From Ulvibacterium sp965228935 (GTDB lineage Bacteria; Bacteroidota; Bacteroidia; Flavobacteriales; Flavobacteriaceae): a stretch of DNA of 64,000 bases. Within the stretch, counting starts at the first letter, position 1, and every line of letters starts with the position of its first letter. The notes under the pieces are model-generated. The model saw only the letters and a program-made list of their open reading frames with translations. It was not told where the DNA came from and did not search any database. The stretch spans positions 2,728,001 to 2,792,000 of the forward strand of contig NZ_OZ245846.1 of the NCBI RefSeq assembly GCF_965228935.1, written 5' to 3'. Shown piece after piece: positions 17,519 through 25,427 of this stretch. The translations under genes were made by a program, and so were the position numbers.

Positions 17519-19528
17519 TTGACGCGCCCCTACACATACAAGACTATTTTCCTCGGTATGGTTTTTACCCTATTGGGGATAGGTATATCCCAAGCGCAGT
17601 TTTTGTTGCAAGCACCCAATAGTACCGATGAAAGCAACTATAGGTGGTATGAGGCATCCGACACCAGTACGGTTTTAGGAACCGATTTCTTTTATGAAAC
17701 CTCAACACCCGGGGTCTATTTTGCAACCTATGACGGTACGCTTTGTGGTTCCAATGCTACGGGGTATTTCATTCTAACGGATTGCACGGCACCCGATAAT
17801 CAAGTTACTTTGGATATTTCCGCCAATGTGAGCGGCAGTGCAACGGTAAGTTGGTCACCGGCCGTATCCGGAGATCCATTAAGGCCGGTAGTCACTGCCA
17901 CCACTACGGTTACTCGCTATACGGCTACCTTGACCAAAGCAGGAAACTCCATTGCCTTGCCCAATTTTACTGTGGTCTGTTTGCAACAGGCGGCTACTTT
18001 GGTAGATGATTTGGTTACTACCAATGAGGATGAATCCGTCATCGTGGATATCTATGCCAATGATTCCGATTTACCGACCGCGGGAAGTTTGACCACTACA
18101 AATCCCGCAAATGGTACCGTGAATATTGACAATAATGGGACACCCAATGATCCAACGGACGATGTGGTAACCTACATGCCGAACCCGGACTACAACGGAC
18201 TGGATTCTTTTGATTATACTGTTTGTAATACAGTTGGGGATTGTAGTCCGGCCACCGTAACCGTCGATGTGCTACCCATTTTGGATGTTTTTGATGACTC
18301 CATTGCAACTACGGAGGACACTGCCGTAGATATCGATATTCTGGCCAATGACAATGATTTGCCAACAATAGGGACTTTGACCCTTACAAATCCTACAGAT
18401 GGGGTAGTAACGGTTGATGACAATGGTACCCCCAACAATCCTTCCGATGATAGTGTTAGCTATGTGCCCAATACTGGTTTTATAGGAACGGACACGTTTA
18501 CCTATACCCTTTGTGACAATTCGGGCAATTGTGATACCGCCACCGTAACTGTGGTGGTCAATCCTATAGGGGTTGATCTGGATAGTGATGACGACGGGAT
18601 AGTGGACAGTTTTGAGGATTTGAATTTGGATGGGGATAATGACCCATCCACAGACCCTACAGATTCGGATGGCGATGGATTCCCGGATTATCTGGATATC
18701 GATAGTGATAATGATGGTATTCCGGATAATGTAGAGGCCCAGACAACCTCTGGCTATATTGCACCAAGCGGCGAGGATGTCAATGGCAACGGATTGGACG
18801 ACGCTTACGAGGATGGTTCTTTAGGGATATTCCCAGTGGACACGGATGGAGACCTTCTTCCTGATTACCTGGACGAGGATAGTGACGATGACAATGTGCC
18901 AGATAATATAGAAGGACATGATCACAATCAAGATGGAATAGCCGATGTAACATTTATTGGTTCGGACAAGGATAATGATGGTTTGGACGATGGGTATGAA
19001 GGGACAACCGTAATTGATTTGGATGTGAATGACGAAATTGATGATCCTTTCAACGACTTGCCCAATACGGATGGCGATGATGAATCCGACTATAGGGACA
19101 CGGACGATGATGGGGATGCGCTGCGAACCGTAGAAGAGGATATGAACGGAGACGGCAACTATGCCAACGATGATTCCGATGGTGATGGTACCCCTGATTA
19201 CCTAGAACCGAACCGTGAGGAGGATGCAGTAGAGGTGTTTAACGTACTAACACCCAACGGAGATGGTGTACATGACGTTCTTCAAATCAGTGGGTTGGAG
19301 AATTTCCCCAACAACACGATCAGAATCTACAACCGCTGGGGTGTACAGGTCTATACCACAAATGGGTACAATACACAAGGAAACGTTTTTGATGGTACCT
19401 CCCAAGGAAGGGTCACTGTTGATGCAGACAATAAATTACCCGTAGGAACGTATTTCTATATACTGGATTATGAGGATGATACTGGAAATCAACAATCACT
19501 TTCAGGTTATATATACATAAACAGATAA
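17519..19528 (+). CDS. T9SS type B sorting domain protein with cadherin-like and thrombospondin type 3 repeats
   Basis: The frame is closed at 17510 and the first start is TTG 17519, giving a good signal peptide (about 1-27, ending SQAQ). Of 669 residues, about 30-155 form an undefined N-domain. About 160-355 hold two tandem-95/cadherin-like domains (VDDLVTTNEDESV ... DSFDYTVCNTVGD; ATTEDTAVDIDIL ... DTFTYTLCDNSGN). About 355-565 are Asp-rich Ca-binding thrombospondin type 3 repeats (DSDGDGFPDYLDIDSDNDG). The last ~95 residues are the gliding-motility-associated type-B signal (NVLTPNGDGVHDV, IYNRWG, GTYFYILDY, GYIYI). It lies 22 bp after the giant gene and 2 bp before a PorP/SprF gene. It is probably secreted by the T9SS and may anchor or cap the giant protein. 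Confidence 0.85.
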   Translation: MTRPYTYKTIFLGMVFTLLGIGISQAQFLLQAPNSTDESNYRWYEASDTSTVLGTDFFYETSTPGVYFATYDGTLCGSNATGYFILTDCTAPDNQVTLDISANVSGSATVSWSPAVSGDPLRPVVTATTTVTRYTATLTKAGNSIALPNFTVVCLQQAATLVDDLVTTNEDESVIVDIYANDSDLPTAGSLTTTNPANGTVNIDNNGTPNDPTDDVVTYMPNPDYNGLDSFDYTVCNTVGDCSPATVTVDVLPILDVFDDSIATTEDTAVDIDILANDNDLPTIGTLTLTNPTDGVVTVDDNGTPNNPSDDSVSYVPNTGFIGTDTFTYTLCDNSGNCDTATVTVVVNPIGVDLDSDDDGIVDSFEDLNLDGDNDPSTDPTDSDGDGFPDYLDIDSDNDGIPDNVEAQTTSGYIAPSGEDVNGNGLDDAYEDGSLGIFPVDTDGDLLPDYLDEDSDDDNVPDNIEGHDHNQDGIADVTFIGSDKDNDGLDDGYEGTTVIDLDVNDEIDDPFNDLPNTDGDDESDYRDTDDDGDALRTVEEDMNGDGNYANDDSDGDGTPDYLEPNREEDAVEVFNVLTPNGDGVHDVLQISGLENFPNNTIRIYNRWGVQVYTTNGYNTQGNVFDGTSQGRVTVDADNKLPVGTYFYILDYEDDTGNQQSLSGYIYINR

Positions 19529-19530
19529 AG

Positions 19531-20484
19531 ATGCTAAAATTCGCCCAACATATGATTTCGGTTAAATGGACAGTTCTTCCCTTGTTCATTTTGATTATGT
19601 TGCTTACGAATTCAATGTATTCACAACAGGATGCGCAATATACACAGTATATGTATAATACCGTGAGCGTAAACCCTGGTTATGCCGGATCTAGAGGGCA
19701 TATTAGTGTTGCGGCCCTGCATAGATCACAATGGGTAGGTTTGGATGGAGCTCCAAAGACCCAAACCTTCAATATCCATTCCCCAATTGGATATAGGGGA
19801 GTTGGATTGGGACTTTCCATAGTTAATGATCAAATAGGCCCAACCTCGGAAACCAATTTTGATATAGACTTTTCCTATACCATTTATACATCCCTTGAAG
19901 GAAGGTTAAGTTTTGGGCTAAAGGGTAGTGCCAATCTTTTGGATGTTCGTTTTTCCGAGCTCAATCAATTTGCCCCTGATCAGACTTTACAACAGAATAT
20001 AGATAATCGGCTTTCACCCAATATCGGTGCAGGTGTCTATTACCATACCAATAGATTTTATGCAGGATTATCCGTTCCCAGGTTCTTGGAAACCTCCCAT
20101 TTTGATGAATCCTCACTTTCAACGGCACGGGAACAAATGAACTTCTATTTTATCACGGGCTACGTATGGGATGTAAACCCATTTTTGAAGTTCAAGCCCG
20201 CGTTGCTGACCAAAGTAACACAGGGAGCACCCTTGCAAGTTGATGTTTCCGCCAACTTCATGATGAACGAAAAGTTCATTCTAGGAGGCGCATACCGATG
20301 GGATGCAGCCTTTAGTGGCATGGCGGGATTTCAAATATCCAATAAATTCCTTATCGGAATTGCCTATGACAAAGAGACCACGGAATTGGGTAACGCAAGG
20401 TTCAATAATGGCTCGTTTGAGGTAATACTTCGATACGACTTTATTACTACCAAAGGAAATTTGAAATCACCAAGGTTCTTTTAA
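19531..20484 (+). CDS. PorP/SprF family type IX secretion system membrane protein
   Basis: The 317-residue product has an N-terminal signal region ending SMYSQQ and the hallmark PorP/SprF opening (DAQYTQYMYNTVSVNPGYAG). A beta-rich barrel follows, ending SPRFF. SprF-like proteins are needed for the export or surface attachment of partner proteins with type-B signals; the partner gene ends 2 bp upstream. Unlike the PorP gene at the window's left edge, this one has no OmpA/PD40 gene after it; idi follows instead. Start ATG 19531 leaves an eight-residue lead before a stronger signal from the ATG at 19552. Confidence 0.92.
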   Translation: MLKFAQHMISVKWTVLPLFILIMLLTNSMYSQQDAQYTQYMYNTVSVNPGYAGSRGHISVAALHRSQWVGLDGAPKTQTFNIHSPIGYRGVGLGLSIVNDQIGPTSETNFDIDFSYTIYTSLEGRLSFGLKGSANLLDVRFSELNQFAPDQTLQQNIDNRLSPNIGAGVYYHTNRFYAGLSVPRFLETSHFDESSLSTAREQMNFYFITGYVWDVNPFLKFKPALLTKVTQGAPLQVDVSANFMMNEKFILGGAYRWDAAFSGMAGFQISNKFLIGIAYDKETTELGNARFNNGSFEVILRYDFITTKGNLKSPRFF

Positions 20485-20577
20485 AAAGAACCTAACCTCA
20501 CCAATTCAAATTCTTTCATCAATATTTTTTATAAGTGGCTTGACCTTAAAGTTGGGCAAAGGTCTTATTTTTACGAT

Positions 20578-21105
20578 ATGAAGGAAGAAGAGGTAATTCT
20601 AGTGAACGACCAAGATGAGCAGATTGGAACCATGCCCAAGATGGAAGCCCATAAAAAAGCCAAACTTCACAGGGCTTTTTCTATTTTCATCATGAACGAT
20701 GAGGGTGAGACCATGCTCCAACAACGTGCTGCCAACAAGTATCATTCACCTTTATTATGGACCAATACTTGTTGTAGCCATCAGCGTGTGGGGGAAACCA
20801 ATATTCAGGCCGGTAAACGTAGACTATTTGAAGAAATGGGTTTTGAAACGGAACTGAAGGAACTTTTTTCGTTCAAGTACAGGGCCCCATTTGATAATGG
20901 GCTTACGGAGCACGAATTGGATCATGTAATGATGGGTAATTATAATGATGTTCCCAATATCAACACGGAGGAAGTAGCGGATTGGAAATGGATGAGACCG
21001 GAATTAATAAAGAAGGATATGACGGATAACCCCGACAGTTATACGGTTTGGTTCAAGATTATTTTCGAGAGGTTTTATGAATATATCATCCGTGAAAATT
21101 CATAG
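20578..21105 (+). CDS. idi: Isopentenyl-diphosphate delta-isomerase, type 1
   Basis: This enzyme interconverts isopentenyl and dimethylallyl diphosphate in isoprenoid synthesis. The 175-residue product has the type 1 signatures: the active-site cysteine in TNTCCSHQ (Cys65/66), the metal-binding HKKAKLHRAFS region, and the Nudix-like box AGKRRLFEEMGF. Length is typical. It starts a tight operon with the pterin synthase, peroxiredoxin and manA genes, with gaps of 2 bp or overlaps. A -7-like TATTTTTA at 20566-20573 lies only 4 bp before the ATG. Confidence 0.95.
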   Translation: MKEEEVILVNDQDEQIGTMPKMEAHKKAKLHRAFSIFIMNDEGETMLQQRAANKYHSPLLWTNTCCSHQRVGETNIQAGKRRLFEEMGFETELKELFSFKYRAPFDNGLTEHELDHVMMGNYNDVPNINTEEVADWKWMRPELIKKDMTDNPDSYTVWFKIIFERFYEYIIRENS

Positions 21106-21107
21106 TT

Positions 21108-21515
21108 ATGCAGGTGAAAGTCAGTAGAAGGGCCCATTTTAATGCAGCACACAGACTATATCGCCAAGATTGGACCGATGAAAAGAACAATGCGGTATTC
21201 GGAAAATGCAATAATCCCGAGTACCATGGACATAACTACGAATTAATAGTAAGCGTTACCGGGGAAATAGATCCGGATACCGGTTTTGTAATGGACATGA
21301 AGGTCTTAAAGGAGCTGATACAGAAAAAGGTAGAAGATGCCCTGGACCATAAAAACCTAAATACCCAGGTACCGGAGTTTAAGGATTTAAATCCAACGGC
21401 AGAAAACATCGCTGTGGTTATTTGGAATAGGCTTAGACCCCATATTGATAATCATAAAACACTGGAAGTTGTCCTGTACGAGACTCCAAGAAATTTTGTA
21501 ACCTATTCCGGTTGA
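21108..21515 (+). CDS. queD: 6-pyruvoyl/6-carboxy-tetrahydropterin synthase family protein
   Basis: The 135-residue product has the family's three zinc-binding histidines (His15 in NAAHRL, His40 and His42 in YHGHNY), the catalytic cysteine Cys34 in FGKCNN, and the ending EVVLYETPRNFVTY. Members make 6-carboxytetrahydropterin for queuosine synthesis (QueD) or 6-pyruvoyltetrahydropterin. The short cytoplasmic form here is more likely QueD, but FGKCNNPEYHGHNY is close to the pyruvoyl type, so the exact product is not settled. The gene lies 2 bp after idi, and its stop codon ends 2 bp before the peroxiredoxin start. Confidence 0.88.
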   Translation: MQVKVSRRAHFNAAHRLYRQDWTDEKNNAVFGKCNNPEYHGHNYELIVSVTGEIDPDTGFVMDMKVLKELIQKKVEDALDHKNLNTQVPEFKDLNPTAENIAVVIWNRLRPHIDNHKTLEVVLYETPRNFVTYSG

Positions 21516-21517
21516 TC

Positions 21518-21979
21518 ATGGGGCTAAAAGTTGGAGATCCTGTTCCGGACTTTTCATTATTGGACCAAGAGGGAAAGACCTTCCATGTTAAAGACGTTTT
21601 AGGTAAGAAAGCATTGGTCATTTATTTTTATCCCAAGGACAATACCCCAGGATGTATTGCAGAGGCCTGTTCCTTCAGGGACAGTTATGAGGAGTTTACA
21701 CATTTGGGGGCAGAGGTTATCGGCATAAGTTCGGATTCCGAAAAAATGCACCGTAAATTTGCGTCCAAGTATCGATTGCCATTTGTACTATTGGCGGATA
21801 CTGATAAAAAGGTAAAACGACTTTTTAAAGTGGAAGACCACCTTTTTGGCATACTTCCGGGAAGGGAAACCTATGTGGTGAACAAAGAAGGAAAAATTAT
21901 CCTGGTTTTTAATAGTGTCAATGCATCACAGCATATGCGAAAGGCCCTAAAAACCCTAAAAGCAGAAAATAACAAATGA
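21518..21979 (+). CDS. bcp: Thioredoxin-dependent peroxiredoxin, Bcp/PrxQ type
   Basis: It reduces hydroperoxides with thioredoxin in the cytoplasm. Start ATG 21518 is preferred over TTG 21512, giving MGLKVGDPVPDFSLLDQ. The peroxidatic cysteine is Cys46 in TPGCIAEAC, and the resolving Cys51 lies five residues on, the PrxQ arrangement. FYPKDNTPG and the GILPGRETYVVNKEG segment are typical. The stop codon overlaps the manA start (ATGA). Confidence 0.93.
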   Translation: MGLKVGDPVPDFSLLDQEGKTFHVKDVLGKKALVIYFYPKDNTPGCIAEACSFRDSYEEFTHLGAEVIGISSDSEKMHRKFASKYRLPFVLLADTDKKVKRLFKVEDHLFGILPGRETYVVNKEGKIILVFNSVNASQHMRKALKTLKAENNK

Positions 21980-22944
21980 AATTCTATCCCTTAAAATTTG
22001 AACCGATACTAAAAGAGAGACTGTGGGGCGGTACCCGATTGAAACAAGTATTGGGAAAGTCCATTCCAAATGATATCACCGGAGAGAGCTGGGAACTGTC
22101 CGGGGTTTCCGGCGATGTTTCCAAAGTTGCCCAAGGTGAATTGACCGGCACCTCCTTGCAACAATTACTGGACGAACACCCTGTGGAGTTACTGGGACAA
22201 AGCGTTTTTGAACGTTTCGGCACCGAGTTTCCCATTCTTATAAAGTTCATTGATGCCCAACAAGACCTTTCCATACAACTGCATCCCAATGATGACTTGG
22301 CAAAAAAGCGCCATAACTCATTTGGAAAGACCGAAATGTGGTATGTTATGGATGCGGAAAGGGATGCGAGTCTCATTGTAGGGTTTAATCGCGATGTTAC
22401 CAAGGAAGAATACACGGATAGCCTTAAAAACAATACACTTTTGGAGTTGTTGAACTATGAAAAGGTTTCGGAAGGAGATACCTTTTTTATCAATACCGGA
22501 AAGATACATGCCATAGGTGCCGGAGTGTTATTGGCCGAAATCCAACAAACCTCGGATATTACGTATCGCGTATTCGATTTTAATCGGAAGGACAAAAATG
22601 GAAATCTACGGGAGCTGCATACAGATTTAGCCTTGGATGCTATAGATTATGAAAAAAAGGAGGACTTTAAAGTAACTTATCCAACAGAAAGAGATACTGT
22701 AAATCCCATGGTGGATTGCCCTTATTTTAAGACCCATTATATCCACCTCTCCAAAGATCTGGATCAGGACTTGTCCTTAAGGGATTCCTTTACCATATAC
22801 ATGTGCGTGGATGGCTCGGTAGATGTTGCCAATGAATACGGTTCTACTTTGATTAAAAAGGGGGAGACGATCCTGATTGCGGCCAGTTCCAATAAGGTTT
22901 CCCTTAGAACAAATGGAGCAAAACTTTTGGAGGTTACCATTTGA
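21976..22944 (+). CDS. manA: Type I phosphomannose isomerase
   Basis: It interconverts mannose-6-phosphate and fructose-6-phosphate, feeding GDP-mannose and surface-polysaccharide synthesis. The 322-residue product has the short Bacillus-type layout: LWGGTRL near the N-terminus, zinc-site motifs SIQLHPND and GKTEMWYV, and GKIHAIGAGVLLAEIQQTSD. Start and the preceding stop overlap by 4 bp (ATGA), so translation is coupled. It is the last gene of the idi operon. Confidence 0.93.
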   Translation: MKFYPLKFEPILKERLWGGTRLKQVLGKSIPNDITGESWELSGVSGDVSKVAQGELTGTSLQQLLDEHPVELLGQSVFERFGTEFPILIKFIDAQQDLSIQLHPNDDLAKKRHNSFGKTEMWYVMDAERDASLIVGFNRDVTKEEYTDSLKNNTLLELLNYEKVSEGDTFFINTGKIHAIGAGVLLAEIQQTSDITYRVFDFNRKDKNGNLRELHTDLALDAIDYEKKEDFKVTYPTERDTVNPMVDCPYFKTHYIHLSKDLDQDLSLRDSFTIYMCVDGSVDVANEYGSTLIKKGETILIAASSNKVSLRTNGAKLLEVTI

Positions 22945-22968
22945 CCAAATTCAAAAACCCTATTTTTG
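22940..22968 (+). promoter_or_regulatory. Bacteroidota-type promoter for the 90-residue protein gene
   Basis: TTTG at 22940-22943, a 17-bp spacer, then TATTTTTG at 22961-22968 match the -33 (TTTG) and -7 (TAnnTTTG) consensus of Bacteroidota. The box ends 16 bp before the ATG at 22985. The -33 element overlaps the manA stop codon. Confidence 0.75.
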
Positions 22969-22984
22969 CAAAAAATAATCTGAA

Positions 22985-23257
22985 ATGGCAAGTATACGAG
23001 ACTTAAAAAAGAATATTAACGATGTGTTGGGAGACATTATAGATGCCGTATATATCGTGGAGGCCACAAACGGCAATAAAGTATCAAAAGAGGGTGAAAA
23101 AATCATTGACGATGCCATAGTTACCTTTGATGATTTAATCTCCAAGGTAAATCAGAAAAAGGTGGAAAACAGGAAGGCCCATCTTAAAAAAGTCCGTGAT
23201 GATTTGGAAAAAAAAGCCACGGCCCTTGTTGAAAAAGTCAATGCCCTTGGTGAATAG
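22985..23257 (+). CDS. Conserved small helical protein of unknown function
   Basis: The 90-residue, highly charged product (many Lys, Glu and Asp) has no signal peptide or membrane segment. Its heptad-like pattern suggests one or two long helices or a coiled coil (DLISKVNQKKVENRKAHLKKV, DDLEKKATALVEKVNAL). It has its own consensus promoter, which supports it as a real gene. I do not recognise a named family. It ends 8 bp before the convergent DUF4369 gene. Confidence 0.75.
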   Translation: MASIRDLKKNINDVLGDIIDAVYIVEATNGNKVSKEGEKIIDDAIVTFDDLISKVNQKKVENRKAHLKKVRDDLEKKATALVEKVNALGE

Positions 23258-23265
23258 ATAAGTTG

Positions 23266-23976
23266 CTATTCCTCTTTTTTCAAATTTTCCAAATAATCCT
23301 TTAGAGCGACCCCATATTTTGCATTGGCCACTTCCGTAGCCAAGGAGTTGTAAATGGAATCCAAATACTTAATGTTGGCATCCGATACCTCGGTAAGCGC
23401 AATGTAGGGGGCGATATGCGAGTTTTTATTATTCAATGCGAAATTGAGCGCAAAGGCATAACCTCTTTGTATGTTTTTATCGCTCAGTCTTTGAATGGAG
23501 TCCATTTGAAGTGAATCCAAAGGGTTTTCGGTGTCGGCCGCCAATTGCATAAATTCAAGATTTTTTGAATTGAACCGGGACATTACTTTGCGGTATTCTT
23601 CCAATTTTTTTTGGGTCTCGGAACCTTCGACCTTGGCGTTAACGTCAAAAGTGTTCCATGAAGTGGTGATGTTGATTTGTCCGGGTTCTCCGAAAAAAGT
23701 AATTCGGTCGTTAATGTCGTTATTGTCCTTTTTATTCAGGTATAGATAAAAAATCTCAGGGCTTTCGATATCGGTCTTAAAACTGAAACTTCCATCGCCA
23801 TCGACCACAAGGGAATCTAGGGTCACCAATGTCGAATCCGGAATATGTTGCAAGTAAAGCGTTCCTTTTTTGAGGCCCTTTACATTTCCCGTGACGATCA
23901 TGGTGTTTTCATTACCATCACCTCCACAGGAGATTAATAGCAGAGCTATTGCAAAAAGAAATGTTAGATTTTTCAT
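23266..23976 (-). CDS. DUF4369 domain-containing lipoprotein
   Basis: The 236-residue product has a lipoprotein signal peptide with lipobox LLISCGG, so it is a lipid-anchored envelope protein. The N-terminal half matches DUF4369 (TGNVKGLKKGTLYLQHI, DSLVVDGDGSFSFKT, FGEPGQINITTSW), the domain often found ahead of thioredoxin modules in Bacteroidota. No thioredoxin fold or CxxC follows here, only a helical C-terminal half. Its function is unknown. Confidence 0.88.
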   Translation of the reverse strand: MKNLTFLFAIALLLISCGGDGNENTMIVTGNVKGLKKGTLYLQHIPDSTLVTLDSLVVDGDGSFSFKTDIESPEIFYLYLNKKDNNDINDRITFFGEPGQINITTSWNTFDVNAKVEGSETQKKLEEYRKVMSRFNSKNLEFMQLAADTENPLDSLQMDSIQRLSDKNIQRGYAFALNFALNNKNSHIAPYIALTEVSDANIKYLDSIYNSLATEVANAKYGVALKDYLENLKKEE

Positions 23977-24020
23977 ATCTGTTTTTTAACGGGGCAAATA
24001 TCACCAAACTTTACCGAATT

Positions 24021-25283
24021 TTAAACCGTAGCGGCAATTTCCATAAGAAGTCCACAAATATAGGCCCCGGCAGTACCTACCACATAACCCAATACGGCCA
24101 AAAGAATACCGACCGAGGTCAATGAAGGATGAAATTCCGCCGCTACCACCGGAGCTGAGGCAGCCCCCCCGACATTGGCTTGACTACCAACGGCCAAAAA
24201 GAAATAAGGCGCTTTAATTAGTTTCGCCACTAGTATCAATAGCCCTGCGTGTATGGATATCCAAATGAGCCCAACCGCTATCAAACCGGGGTTTTCCAAA
24301 AATCGGCTCAGATCCATTTTCATTCCTATCGTGGCGACCAAAATATAGATAAACATGCCTCCAATCTTACTTGCCCCGGCACCTTCAAAGTTTTTTGCCT
24401 TAGTGAAGGACAACCCGATTCCTACCATAGTCGAAAAGACGACCATCCATAGGAATTTGGATCCTAAAGAAGAAAGTGCCTTTTCCTTATTTCGGATGAC
24501 TTCAAAAGTATTTTCTAAAAACTCGGCAAAATGATTCCCAAAGTAGTGTGCCAGGCCAACGGCGGTAAAGGCCAAACATAACATAATGATATAATCATAT
24601 AGCGAAGTAATCCGGGTTATTTTTTCTGTATGCGCGGAAACTTTTGCTTTTAACGTTTCAATAGATGAGTTATCTGCCTTTAGCCACTTGTCTATGCGGT
24701 CGGATTTACCTATCCCCAAAAGAACAATGGCCATCCAAATATTGGCTACCACAATATCGATCAAAACCATGTCTCCGAATTTCTTGGGATTATACTGAAA
24801 TACCTCCAACATGGCCGCTTGGTTGGCACCGCCTCCGATCCAACTTCCGGCGATAGTGGTCAATCCTCTCCATACCGCATCAAAATCACTGCCTCCTACC
24901 GTATCCGGAGAAAATACGGATACGATGAGAATGGCTATGGGACCTCCAATGATAATGCCTATGGTTCCGGTAAGGAACATGATCAAGGCCTTAGATCCTA
25001 GATTCATTATCGCCTTTAAATCGATACTTAGGGTCATAAGTACCAGGGCGGCCGGTAATAGATAGCGACTGGCGATGTAATACAGATTGGAACTTTCCTC
25101 CGAAATAATTCCCAAGCTGGTTAAAACTGCAGGGAGCATATAACACATCAACAAGGTTGGAATCACCGTGTAGAACTTTTTCCAAAATCCTTTTTTTAGG
25201 GAAGAGGTATAAAAAACAAAGCCTAAACATAGACATAATAGTCCAAACGTAACGGTATCTTCGGTCAAGGGGAGTTGGTTCAT
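24021..25283 (-). CDS. DUF819 family integral membrane protein
   Basis: The 420-residue product has about ten or more hydrophobic segments and the family's features: an N-terminal pair of helices, ASRYLLPAALVLMTLSIDLKAI, a GSWIGGGANQAAM motif and a C-terminal half with SQANVGGAASAPVVAAEF. The two Gly/Ala-rich motifs in similar contexts suggest an inverted repeat of the kind seen in transporters. Substrate unknown. It is a single-gene unit on the minus strand. Confidence 0.9.
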   Translation of the reverse strand: MNQLPLTEDTVTFGLLCLCLGFVFYTSSLKKGFWKKFYTVIPTLLMCYMLPAVLTSLGIISEESSNLYYIASRYLLPAALVLMTLSIDLKAIMNLGSKALIMFLTGTIGIIIGGPIAILIVSVFSPDTVGGSDFDAVWRGLTTIAGSWIGGGANQAAMLEVFQYNPKKFGDMVLIDIVVANIWMAIVLLGIGKSDRIDKWLKADNSSIETLKAKVSAHTEKITRITSLYDYIIMLCLAFTAVGLAHYFGNHFAEFLENTFEVIRNKEKALSSLGSKFLWMVVFSTMVGIGLSFTKAKNFEGAGASKIGGMFIYILVATIGMKMDLSRFLENPGLIAVGLIWISIHAGLLILVAKLIKAPYFFLAVGSQANVGGAASAPVVAAEFHPSLTSVGILLAVLGYVVGTAGAYICGLLMEIAATV

Positions 25284-25427
25284 TTAAAGGCCTTTTAGGA
25301 CAGCATTGCCAAATATAATTAAATCAAGTTCAAATACAAGAGCATGCCCAGGTTGAGGTGCCCTAGGCTTAAATTTCCTCAACCATTCTTTTGCGAACGG
25401 CCATTGACCTATGCTTCTTCATCTCCG

